From the NCBI GenBank assembly GCA_022376465.1, contig JACDTU010000004.1, positions 682,001 to 746,000 of the forward strand: 64,000 bases of DNA, given 5' to 3'. The notes under the pieces were generated by a model that was given only the letters and a program-made list of their open reading frames with translations, had not been told where the DNA came from and searched no databases. The position numbers and the translations under genes are program-made. Origin of the DNA: Cubamyces lactineus. Taxonomy: Eukaryota > Basidiomycota > Agaricomycetes > Polyporales > Polyporaceae. Shown one piece after another: positions 23,122 to 34,122 of this stretch; the stretch's first letter is position 1; each line of letters begins with the position of its first letter.

Positions 23122-25647
23122 ATGTTCCGTCAAGTGGTGGTAGTTTCCAACAACCAACGTGTGTCTCGCTACATCGGAACCTCAGCTGCGCTAGGACATG
23201 CAGAGGTGCTTTCAGATGTCAGAGGCGATGCCGCTCGGAAGTTACGGAACAGGGCCAAGGCAAGTACACGACTCGTCTGGACTCTGTCTCCATGGTGCTC
23301 ATCTGGACTGGTCGCTTGCGGCATTAGGACAGAATAGCGGATATAGATGCTAAACGACGTGTCGCTGTATCCCCGTTTCTAGTCGACACGTTCAATCGGC
23401 AACACAACTACCTCCGCATCTCCCTAACGGAGCGCTGCAATCTCCGATGTGCGTACTTATTCTGTATCGGTGAAGCTCCAGGGATGCGCCGCCGCGCTAC
23501 CAGCACGGAACGCCTCGTGGAGATGCGACTGACGGTGTCTCACAGGTTTCTACTGTATGCCAAGCGAGGGCGTCGAGTTATCTCCCCCGCAGCACATCCT
23601 CTCGGATGACGAGGTGATCCGTCTCGCGACGCTATTTGTCAAGAGCGGCGTGACCAAGATACGTCTCACGGGCGGGGAGCCAACTATCAGGAAGGGTATA
23701 GTCGACATTGTAGGTCTGTACAGCATATGCCACAATGTGTTACAGGCTATGGAGCTGACTTCCGTCCATGTCCGGATACTATGGACGTTGTTCCCGAATA
23801 GGACGCCTACACGAGCTGCGCAAATACGGACTGCAAAGCATCGGTATGACCACAAACGGCATCGCGTTACATCGGAAACTGCCTGCCCTGGTGGATAATG
23901 GGCTGACCCACCTAAATATAAGGTTTGCACCGCTTGCGTTTGCGTCTCGCCTACGAAGATTTACAGTGCCCTGTAGCTTGGATACTCTTGACCCTTTCAA
24001 GTTTGAGATTATGACACGTCGGATGGGGCACGATGCGGTGCTGCGGTCGCTGGAAGTGGCATTGAAGTCCGAAAAGCTACGCTCCGTGAAACTGAACGTT
24101 GTAGTGGTTAAGGGTTTGAACGATCACGAGGTCCTCGACTTTGTGGAAATGACGAAGGAGAGTCGACTCTCCGTGCGCTTCATCGAGTTCATGCCGTTCA
24201 CCGGTGCGTCTGTTTCCAGGCCCTATCAATCGGACACGTAAGGCTGACTCATTTTCATGACTCAGGCAACAAGTGGGACAAGGCTAAGATGGTTCCGTCG
24301 TCGGAGCTCCTTAGTCGTATCCGTGCACGTTACCCCACTGTTCACAAGGCACCTGACGAGCTGAACGATACCGCTCGTTCTTACATGATACCCGGGCACG
24401 CTGGCAGTTTCGGGTTCATCAGCAGCATGTCCGACCATTTTTGTAGTTCGTGCAACCGTCTGCGACTCACCGCCGATGGACAGATCAAGGTGAGGCTCGT
24501 GGGCAACGTCTATGGTTAGCCTTTCTCACCCTCGGACGTCCCTCCTTACCCGATTCAGGTATGCCTCTTCGATGCAAAGGAGATATCACTACGTGATGAG
24601 ATGAGGGCGGGCGCGAGTGACAGCGTGCTGCTAGGCACAATTGGGCGAGCCGTCAGGGGCAAGCAGGAAAAGCACGCGGGCATGGAGGATATCGACGTCG
24701 TGACAAATCGACCCATGATTCTCATAGGTGGTTGAGTATATTTCTACAAGAGCGCGTTCGTGCTAGTGTATCTCGATCTCTGATTACCCCGCCCTGATCT
24801 CTTGTCTGCGCAAATAGGGATGCACCGCCTCGGTCTACCCCGGTCAATTCGACGCTCGCCGGCCATGCGATTCCTCGACACGAATCCGGCTCAGCGCGCT
24901 CACCCTACGGCAGTACGCTGTTTCAGTACTACCGTCGCCACCGGGAACACAGCTCCTCGCACCCCACGCTTGACCCACGTAGATGACTCGGGTCGGCCGT
25001 CCATGGTCGACGTGACGCGCAAGGAGCCGACGAGCCGGGTCGCGAGCGCGTCTGGGCGGATTGTCATCCCGAAGATAGCCTACGACCTCATCACTGGCGA
25101 AGACGACGCGAACAACGAAGAAGGAGGGCGATCTATAGAAGCCGAAGAGGCCACCGCTCTGCGAAAAGCGAAAGAAAAGGCCCGGTCCAAGGGAGACGTG
25201 TTAACGGTCGCGCAGCTGGCCGCAATCATGGGCTGCAAGCGGACCTCGGAGCTCATCCCACTCTGCCATCCCTTGCAGCTCTCGCACATCTCCGTGACGC
25301 TGCATCCAGAGGCTGTCCCCCTAGCTCGGTCCGGTGCCGACGCGTCTATAGCGGATGCTGGGCATACCTTCTCTGCAGGCACGAGGTCCGGTATCGGGAA
25401 ACATCAACAGCAGCAACAGGAGCAGGAGCCGCTCGTCTACAGCATCGTCTGTCGCGCGACGGTCTCGTGCGAGGGGAAAACCGGCGTGGAAATGGAGGCT
25501 CTGACTGCGGTATCTGTCGGGCTTCTGACAGTGTGGGACATGCTCAAGGCTGTCGCCGGGAAGGAAATGGCCATCGGGGAGATTATGGTTACCAGGAAGG
25601 AGGGCGGCATGAGCGGACGTTTTGTACGGACGACGACCCATCTATAG
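23122..25647 (+). CDS. Molybdenum cofactor biosynthesis protein, MoaA-MoaC fusion (MOCS1 / cnxABC type)
   Basis: Makes cyclic pyranopterin monophosphate from GTP, the first step of molybdenum cofactor synthesis. In plants and animals this step is mitochondrial. MoaA half: [20 protein letters not shown] joined over an intron to FYCMPSEG gives the radical-SAM CxxxCxxC cluster. [40 protein letters not shown] and the second cluster [14 protein letters not shown] follow, ending at [12 protein letters not shown](G). MoaC half: [39 protein letters not shown] and [14 protein letters not shown], stop at 25645-25647. The two halves meet at an intron with competing donors around 24728-24736, so both fused and separate products are possible. 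The internal MoaC Met (24820) is followed by an Arg-rich, leader-like stretch. Confidence 0.93.
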
Positions 25648-26266
25648 TGGCGTCGGGGCTATGCAGGACATGTAGCTATCGGACCTCCCCATAACTTGGT
25701 GCGCACGCAGTCTACCCCCAAAACTTGCCCTGAGCGCCGTCACGGCCACCAGCACATGGAACGCGGATATGCGGGTACTTACTTAGATGCACCCTCAGTT
25801 TTTTTCAAGTCTACGCGACATGTCGACCACAGAATCAATTCCGGCATGCTCCACGGTTCCTTGTGGACGACGTCCCTGAGCGGGTGACACAATAGGCTCG
25901 AGACATATGTCATGACCACAGGGGTCCGCGAGCCGCAACCGCGCGCTATATAAGCTTTGCAAAGTCGGCATTCAGACATCGGAAGCGGCGAATCAATGGG
26001 CAGGTGAGAAGGCGTTTTATTATAAGAGAGCTACCCTATATGTGTACTAGAGCAAGAGTAATTTGTAGGGTAGGATGCACGGGCGCGGAGCAACGATCCA
26101 CCTACTAAGTTACGGAACGAAGGCACAATAATGGAAATAACCTAAAGCTACAGTTGAGCGACGAGATTGCGTGCACGGAACGCGCAGAGTCTTGCAGGGC
26201 CAGCCAAGAGTTCGCGCACGAGAGTGAGTCTGCCGAAGCCTAGTAACCGCTCCCGCCGGCGCCGCC
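25648..26266. other. Intergenic, convergent MOCS1/GNAT, with an orphan TATA element
   Basis: No gene is recognised in this 619-base gap between convergent genes. It holds an exact TATATAAG at 25947-25954. The ATG at 25996 that follows is interrupted by a splice-donor-like GTGAGA after two codons. No coding exon is seen downstream. Confidence 0.4.
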
Positions 26267-27487
26267 TCACCAGTGTCCCCTGTCCGCGCCTACGAAACCG
26301 AGCTCGAGGGAGTCCTCAACGACATCAGGCTTGTCCTTGCCGCACAGGCCGGCGAAGCCCACGCGGTCGTACACGCGCTGCGCGCTGTTTTCGTGCCCGA
26401 CATAGAGCACGACGGAGTCCTTTCCGACATTGAACAGCAACCTAAACTGCGGTCAGCCTCGTGCGCACGACACATCGGGTTTGGTGGCATGGGGCAACTC
26501 ACTGGGCTGTGACCTCCCGGACGAGATACTCGGCGCAGCCCCGCCTCCTCCAGCGCGGTGTGGTGTAAACCTTCGTGATCGCGGAGACGCGGTGGCTATT
26601 CCGGGTCACCGCACAGATGGTGGTGATATCGCCGCTCGCGTCGTATACCCAGACGAGGCCCTTGGAGATGAGTTCGCGGGCCTCGACCCGAGCGCGCTCG
26701 ATGGACAGGGGGAAAAAGATCTGATGTAGCCACCCGAGATCCGAGTCAGTTCAGTTTGGACGGCCCGCGATGGACTTGCGACACATACCGAATCATCAGC
26801 GAACTCCTTGCACAGCTGCGCGACGGGCTCGACGTCGGCTGGAGTAGCCTTTCGCAGGGAGTGCCCTTCTGGGAGTGCGGCGTCGGACTCCCGGAAGGTG
26901 TCCGCAGTGCACTGCGAGAACAGGGCGGCGTAGAAGGGTTCTGGCTCGACGGGGAAGCCCGTGAGGTTGGTCCAGGCACGCGCAAACGCCTTAACGAGGG
27001 AGGTAAGGCCAAAGACCGAGAATACGCGCTCCGGCGGGACGCAGCGAGTGAGATGCGCAGTGAGCTCTGCTATGCGGGGTGCGAGCCACGCGCTCGAAGT
27101 GGCGGAGACGCGGTTCGGCGTCCAAAGGAAGATGGGATAGTCGCCCAAGGTCCAGTCGACGCAAGCGAGAACGAGGTCGAGGGTCGGCGGACATGATGGA
27201 GACGACTGACTCCATACAGTGAGCCAGAACGCGCTGTTGGATGGGCGGGGCGTGTGCGAGTCAAGATCTGTTGAGGAAAGGCGCGCGTAGACATCCGATT
27301 CCGACATGAACTCGAAGCCGCTAAGCGCTGTCTGGGCGTCAACGCGCTTCAGAGCGTGGGCAAGCACAATGTTGGACGAAGCTTCATGGCGACGAAGGAA
27401 AGGCGCCGTGAACGACAGGAAGCAGCTCGCGGTGTCGTGCTGCATGACGATGACGTTGTGAGAACTCGAGAGATTAAGGCCAGGCAT
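26267..27487 (-). CDS. GNAT-family N-acetyltransferase
   Basis: An acetyl-CoA-dependent acyltransferase with two parts. The long first exon (MPGLNLSSSHNVIVMQHD onward) encodes an N-terminal domain of about 230 residues ending at HSLRKATPADVEPVAQLCKEF, where the GNAT fold begins. After an intron comes IFFPLSIERARVEARELISK, GLVWVYDASGDITTICAVTR and the acetyl-CoA binding motif A, VYTTPRWRRRGCAEYLVREV. The last exon gives LLFNVGKDSVVLYVGHENSA, QRVYDRVGFAGLCG and ends GADRGHW with stop at 26267-26269. This layout is common in uncharacterised fungal GNAT proteins; the substrate is unknown. The two introns use GT-AG and keep frame. Confidence 0.85.
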
Positions 27488-29493
27488 TTTGAAGGATTAA
27501 AGCTGGAACGCGCGGGGTGAGACGCGAGAGGCTGAGAGCGGCTGGGGCAAGGACGTACTGTGAGTGCCTTATACGAGGAGGGCGTTTTGTAGGAAACTGT
27601 GGCGAGGGGGACGGGGTGGTCGGATGAGCACGTTGCTCTGCGGGATGGGAAGGCTGGGCGGTGGTCGGACGAGGAGAGCATGGGCGGACTTTTATACGGC
27701 GGACAGGGACAGCCATGTCACAGTAGACGACAAGTGTTGTAAAATGGGCAAACCTGGTTAGGACGGGTGCGAGGGCGCCTGCGGGGATTGCGGTCGGTCA
27801 TCGCATGGTATGACGGACTGTAGAGGGGATCGGACATGATCTCAGCAAGGAGGAGGCCCAGGGAACCGGATCTGTGACGCACCGGGCGGCGAGCGCAGTA
27901 CAGGAATACCTGATCCCATAATTCTCGTCCATCTATTCCAATGAGTAAGACGGGGACTCGCCTCTTGCTCGTCCGTCCGCCCCGACGGGGGCGCCTGTCA
28001 AAATTTCGTCTGGACTGGCGCTCCTGGGCTCAGGACGAGCGGCCGCGAGTGGACAGCATTATTGGTCATGGCTATACCTCCTCGGCGATTCAGCAGGGAC
28101 TTGCTCGCGAGCTGTTCGTCATAGACTGGCGACGGACAGCGAGCGAGGCTTTGCGTAGTAGCCTTGCGCTATACCAGACAAGGTTACATAGCACTAGCAC
28201 TGGGTGTTTTCGCATCTTCGAGCGGTGGGCTGACACCTCCACCAGATCCCGTCTCCCAGCGAGCATCTGTCCGGTTGTGCCCGTTCTGCATCCGGGGCGG
28301 AGGTGGTGCTAGCGCAACCTAGTGTCGAGTATGAATGCATCGCCTATGCCGTAGAGGAAATGAAGCCGTCTTCTTCGCTGACTGTGAGCGGAGGCGGTGT
28401 GTACAGCTGGCAACGAACGTCCGACGGGTTCGAGGATTTGCCCATTTCGCAAGTTTCAGCCGAGAGATGGAATCCACTCGAGCTGGAAAACTGCCGTTTG
28501 TGGCCATCCCACGGGCGCTGGGATCTGAGATTACATCATCAGCCTGGCTCGCGTGGCTTGAGCTCGCAACTCGTTTGAAGTCCAACATCCTCAGCCTCCT
28601 CCCAGTCTCATCCGCCACCCCCTTCCTCCCCCAGCCCAACCGTCCATCTCCGCCGGCGGCGCAAAACATACGACAAACAGCACCAGCTCTGCCTGCTTCG
28701 ACCGCAGGTCATGATATCTGGTTATCTGGGACAGCGAGGCCACATACCATTCATGACGCCCGTCCATTTGACCATGAGGTCGCATAGGTGTGTACCGGTT
28801 ATCCGCCCTCGACATCAGCTTCGCACTGGTACGGAACAGACGGTGGGCCTGGCCATCTGCTCTCAAGCAGCCCGACGTCCCCCCCGGCACCGAGTGCGAC
28901 AGCACGCACCCGTCTTCGCCGATGAACTCGGGCCTCACGTCAATGGTCACCGGCCTCGCTGTTCATCCTGAATACTACAGCTGTGGGATATCCACAATAG
29001 CCGTGCCTGTGGTTGGCACATTCCCCTATCATATATCCATCCATTCAATGATGTAGATGAACATATAGCGGAGCACTCTTCCACGCTAGCTGCGCATCTG
29101 CTGAAGATCCAGCCGTGCTACCATTCGTCCGTCCGTCTGTTCCTGCATCGATTCTCGTCGGTTCGAGTCCGGAAAAAATTCAATCTATCCCATACTCGCC
29201 CTCATAGACCGTAGTCCGTCCAGCCCCGTTTGAACTAGCGAGTTTGATTGCTGAGATGCGACACTTGAATGTCAAGTTTGGAGCCCCCAGCGCATTCGCC
29301 GCAGCAAAACACCATTCGGAATATCGGCTCGGGCACGGTCATGTTGCGATCACGACATGGTGATAGATTCCATGAGCAGATGTCTACAATACAACCTCGT
29401 TCCCACAACGTTATTCAAACCTAGTGCGTTCCTGGATGGCCTTGTATTCGCAGCCCGTTTACTCGCCGACCGCATTTCGTCCCTGCTCGACGT
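27488..29493. other. 2-kb stretch without a recognised gene
   Basis: This is the longest gap in the window. It must contain the GNAT promoter (left) and the amidase 3' UTR (right). Open frames at 27941-28312 (plus, 123 codons), 28335-28787 (plus, 150 codons) and 28591-28950 (minus) overlap each other and show no domain I know. A multi-exon gene of an unfamiliar family could be missed here. Confidence 0.4.
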
Positions 29494-31509
29494 TCATTGC
29501 TGATCCTGGAAGCGAAGAGCTTCCTCAACCTTGCCCAGAATGCCCAGCAGTCGTTCTTCGTTGAGACGTCTCCCGATGAGTTGCAGGCTGACAGGGATGT
29601 TGTCATACGTCTCCGGATCCCATTCTGCCCTGACCACACGCTCCGTCTCGCTGCGAGGGTCCCCGACGTGCACGACGCCTTGGGGCAGCTGCGCCGGCTT
29701 GTGGCCCGCCGCGCGGAAGCGTCCGACCGGGAAGACGGCGGCGGGGTAGTCCATGAGGTTCCAGTAGGACGTGTATCCCCACCATCGCGTCATGTCATGT
29801 CGGGGCGCGAGCGTGGCCGCGACAGGGCTCAGGATGGCGTCGACATGTCTCCCGGTCGCGGTGCGTGCCTTGGCCGCGTTCCAGTGCGCGAGCACCCGCG
29901 TCCTGAACGCCTCACGCTCGAGATTGATCCTGAACGTCTCCGCCACCGTGAAGGGCTTGCCACCGTTCGGGACCTGCGATAGGATCCATTCCGTTTGGGG
30001 CACGGGCGGGTCGTGCTCGAGCACCTGGCGGTACTCCTCGCCCCCGTCCAGGAAGTACAGTTTGAGCTGCGGGCCGCAGAACATTTAACAGTGAGCATCA
30101 GCTGCACGGTGACAGATCCGGCACGCCGCGGACGTACGATGAGATCCCAGGCCGCCTTGTGGTCGAGCGGCTCCCAACTAATCACGTCGTGGCCCGCCGC
30201 GAGCAGCGCATCTCTCGCACGCTTCAATGCATCCAGGATGGGCGGGTGCGGCGCGACCACCCCATCGTCCCACAGGATGGCAAACGTCAGCCGCTCGGGC
30301 AGGCCCGCGCCCTCGGCCACATCCTGCTTCCAAGGGATCTCGAGGAGGGGCGGTTCGAGGAGCCACGGCTCGTACTGGAGCATGACACGGCAGAACAGCG
30401 CGAGGTCCCGCGCCGAGGTCGCGATGGGCCCCAGCGCACCGATAATGGCCTCCATTCCGTCATGGGAACCCATCAGGCCTGCGTGGGGCATGCGGCCCAC
30501 GCTACCCTTTAGGCCATAGAGGCCCGTGTACGCAGCGGGAATGCGCTGATTAACGTTCTTCAGTGCCTGGGCGGGATCTCTGCGATCTCGTATGTCAAAC
30601 TCACAATCGAACCACCGATGTCTGTACCGATCCCTAACGGGCTACCGTGTACCGCAATCAGGGCACTCTCGCCGCCGCTGCTCCCACCGGGCGTGAGTGC
30701 TGTGTGTGACAAGAAATGGGGCCTGTCAGCTGTCACGGGCGCAGGTGCGGAACGAGGACGGGTGTGGGCACTGACAACGGTTATATGGGTTCAGGGTCCT
30801 CCCGTAGATGTTGTTGTTCGTCTCGATCGCCTAAAACGAGGAACGGTGCATGTGAGTCAAGCCATATCCCTCTGTGCGTAGCTGCGCGACATACTAATAA
30901 GGTTTGTGGGTTCGCAGTCTTTACGTAGATGACAGCCCCTGCCTTTCGTAGAATGTTAACGGCCACAGCATCCTTCTCAGCTACCGTTTGGAAGGCCCAT
31001 GCGGCGTAGCCTGTAGCGGTGTCATGTCCTTTGACGAGGATGTGGTCCTTGATCGAGACGGGCACGCCGTGCAAGGGGCCGACGACTTCCCCCGTCTCTT
31101 CCAGATGTCGATCGAGCTCTTGCGCCCTGCGAAGCCCCTCGTCGAAGAACACTTCGGTTAGGCAGTTCGTGAGATCTTGCGCGATCGTCGCGACGTGACA
31201 GAACGCCTTCAAGACCTCGACCGCTGTATATCGGCGCGCGCGGATGGCCTCGGCAAGCGCGGTCGCATCCAAGTGCACGATCTCCCGTTCGCGCGGCGTG
31301 AGCTGCGAGATCGGTAGGGCCGAAACGTCCGTGAGCCCCGGGGGGACCTGCCGCTGCAGTCGCCACTCGGGCCGTTGGGCAAGGCGCTGCTCTCGCTCAG
31401 CCTTCTTTGCGCTTGAAACTTCCTCGACCATCGCCGAAGATGAACGCTTGGGAGGACCCTGGGGTGCGTGGGCAGCTATGATGGGACTGGAATCACCGTC
31501 CGGGGGCAT
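29494..31509 (-). CDS. Amidase signature family enzyme (acetamidase-like)
   Basis: A cytosolic amidohydrolase of the amidase signature family, close to fungal general amidases/acetamidases. The chain begins MPPDGDSSPIIAAHAPQG; the core starts near LTPREREIVHLDATALAEA. The catalytic Ser-cisSer-Lys triad is visible: Lys in GPLHGVPVSIKDHILVKG, then NPYNR joined to TLTPGGSSGGESALI, and GIGTDIGGSIRIPAAYTG. The rest reads GSVGRMPHAGLMGSHDGMEA, GPIATSARDLALFCRVML, KLYFLDGGEEYRQVL and DNIPVSLQLIGRRLNEER, and the stop is at 29494. The introns that restore ANPQTLL-AIETNNNIYGRTL all use GT-AG. Such enzymes release ammonia from small amides for nitrogen nutrition; the exact substrate is not predictable. 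Met26 is an alternative start. Confidence 0.92.
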
Positions 31510-32004
31510 CGTTCGGGTCAGGTCATCAGCGGAGCGGTGTGCAGGTTAAGTAGGCGACCGAACTGAAGGGGAACTTCCATACAGCTAGTTCTGATCGCGC
31601 CCTGTGTGGATGGCTCACCCTCCCGGCTAAAATGCAGCGGGCGCTTCGACTTCGCTGTGGGCCCGCAATTCCGCTCTGAGGCAGAGGAGGCCAAGGTAGC
31701 GTGTGCTGTTAGCGCATTGTAGCCGCCATCTGAAGCGAAGAGGGGGCCCGACCGTCCGCACTCGCAAGAAGCTCAATGAACCGAGGGGAGGGGATGTGTA
31801 CACCCCCTCTCTCTCGTGCCACGATAATACAGTCCGCGGCCAAGGCGTGGCAGGGCACCTGCCGGCTCTGATAACATCTGGAACGCAATTATCCTGCAGG
31901 TTGGCGCCCTCAGCGGGTCTGCCGTGGTAGAGGAATGCCAGGATTACGGGGAGTGCCATACGGCCGCCCATAAAAATTCCCATTGGAAGGGTACGCTGTG
32001 AACA
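31510..32004. other. Intergenic, amidase promoter region
   Basis: 495 bases between the amidase start and the thioredoxin-like stop. No gene or clear TATA box is recognised. Confidence 0.4.
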
Positions 32005-32582
32005 TCATTCGCGCACGAATGCCGCAAGCCGTTCAGAAATCTCCTCTTCGACCAGCCTCGCACCCTGCAGACGCACTGTTCAGCCGACTCCGCGAAGCGC
32101 CAGGGCGCCCGACCGTAAATGAGCACTCACGTCCCGAGATCTAACGACGGTAGGGATGGAGCTGACGTTCCACGGGCCGGTTCTGTACGGATTGGAAGGA
32201 GTCTTCCACCTGCGCACGGCGTGGCCGGGGTAAGTCTAGCACGGCCAAAGGCGACGGACGGGGAGCGACAAGAGACTTACGCTGTCCGCTGACCGACGTA
32301 AACGATTACGGCTGACGGACCATCGGCTGAGCCGAACGTCTGTTCGACCACATTCTCAACAGCGACGCAGTCCTGGCATGGATAGGGGAGGAAGGAGGAA
32401 GCCAGAAAATCAGGATCCGTCCTATCAGGTCGGATGTTTACCACACGCAAGCACGGACGAGGACGTACCGGGCACCACAGCTTGCCGCTCTCGTCACGCG
32501 AGGAGTAGAATATCAAAAAGTCGGCGGTCACGCCCTGCACCCACGAGGGTTCAGCAGGGTCTGGCGAGTGCTGGAGAGGCAT
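32005..32582 (-). CDS. TXNDC17-like thioredoxin (DUF953)
   Basis: A small thioredoxin-fold protein of about 114 residues. Exon 1 (MPLQHSPDPAEPSWVQG to KLWCP) joins at a GT-AG intron to DCVAVENVVEQTF, restoring the active-site motif WCPDC that defines TXNDC17 (TRP14). The next exons give PSAVIVYVGQRTA, WKTPSNPYRTGPWNVSSIPT (with the conserved cis-Pro segment SSIPT) and GARLVEEEISERLAAFVRE, stop at 32005-32007. Length and motif order match the family (human protein 123 residues). TXNDC17 proteins reduce selected disulfides using thioredoxin reductase in the cytosol; the function here is inferred. Confidence 0.92.
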
Positions 32583-34122
32583 GCTTCAGACGCGCTGCGG
32601 TAGACAGAGTTTGCGTTCGGTGCGGGATGATGGTACGGCGACTTGGAGTGCCTGAAGAAGGGCCCAATTTTGAAGATGGGTGTGCGTAGAACGGCGATGC
32701 TGGTGAGAGCCAAGAATCAAGGCGAAGTCCGTCGTAGCTTATCCCTGGGCTGCTCTTTCGAGGGCCCCCTTGGATCTTGGTAGGTCACGGCACGGCGCAG
32801 ATGAGGAGAGATTCGCCATCGGTTGTTCTATCTCCGGATCCTTGCCCTCTGCACTTGCTCCTTTCTCCCATTTGACGCCCATAACACGCCACATGCACTC
32901 GCGGCGCCTGTTTGCGCTGAATGTGCCCACCCCGAGTGAGCCAAAGGCTCCCTGGGGCATGCGCAAGGTCTGGTCCTTTCGAACGCCCATTCGGCTTCGG
33001 CTAGGTCCCTGAATCCGACTCGGAGGCATGCTGGACGCGAACGCTGCCATCGATGCTCCTCGGGCGCCGTTTACGGACGCGATCCGCGCTGGCATGTACA
33101 TGTACCGCACGTCCACGCCGCATACGCATACCGCGTTCCACTCGCATCCGCGGCCCTGTGTGTGTGGCGGGCATTCGAATTCTCCCGACTGGCGCCAGGT
33201 CCGACGAACCAAGAGCTCGCGGGAGAACCCAGGCAGCAGGTGGTTGGAAAGGAGAGATCCGGTGTGCGGGTGGCGGAGATCCCTTGTAGGCCAAGATAAC
33301 AGGGAAGGAAGAGCTGCCATCTTTCAATTTGACATACGCACCGAGCGCGGGCACACCAGATTGCGACCCGGGTACCGGGATCGATGCATGGAAGAGTACT
33401 GGAGGATTCGAGTGAGTGCATGTCAGCGCCCAGCGAGCTCACAATGTGACCGACATGCCGCGCGCATCGTACACGCCTATGCACACGCCTGGCGCGCGCA
33501 GCAGTCATCAATGCCCGGTCGTCGCCGTGACGTTGTGAATTCAGCGAGATACATGTACAGCTGCAGGCACTAAGGCAAGTGCGGTCCAGCAGTATGCCAC
33601 CGGGAGGACCGCCGGGGGTCGGTTACCAAACGCCCCCGACAATTAGTACGACATACGAAGCCCTCGCTTAGTACGCAGAAGGACAGCAAGGATTCCCTCA
33701 ACGCATCGCGGGCGCTAGCCACTCTCCTGCGCTTGCTCGCCCTGCGCCACAAACGCTAGCGTGAGTACCGTTCACACCGCGGTCTGGTCTGCCAGTGCTC
33801 GTGCTTTCCGAGGGCCCGATTAATTTATAGCTTCAGCAAGGATAGAATATATATGAGTAAACGAAAAGGTGCGGAAAGTGAAATAGCTGAAGCATGCGTG
33901 CGCAAGCAACGTATTCTCATCCTAACAATGTCCGGTTGCCTATCAGGTCTCGAAAAAGCGGGTGTGTGTGTGTGTGCGCGCAATATGTACGAAAGGGGCT
34001 GCGGGGGGCCCCACCAACCAACTATAATCTAAACCGAAGACAACGCGGCGAGCGTACCAAACTGTCCGTGATCAGTTCGACAATCAGTCCGTCATGATCT
34101 GCGCGAGAGGAAAGTGTCCCTT
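32583..34122. other. 1.5-kb stretch without a recognised gene
   Basis: It holds the thioredoxin-like gene's promoter (left) and the 3' flank of the Ser/Thr-rich gene (right). Overlapping open frames on both strands at 32739-33573 (minus 193 and 117 codons, plus 181 codons) lack known motifs. A stretch of the minus frame near 33200-33350 has fairly natural composition, so a small unrecognised gene there is possible but unsupported. Confidence 0.4.

Noticed and set aside
29160..29170. GGTTCGAGTCC, a perfect tRNA B-box-like sequence
   Set aside because: No acceptor stem pairs with the following AAAAAATT, the T stem has a mismatch, and no A-box or anticodon arm is visible upstream. Most likely chance.
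29829..30500. 223-codon open frame in the amidase region
   Set aside because: Its first two thirds are the amidase itself; the rest runs through an intron into another frame with no homology.
32739..33573. Overlapping long open frames on both strands
   Set aside because: No domain, mutual overlap, and no convincing splice chain; not reported as a gene.
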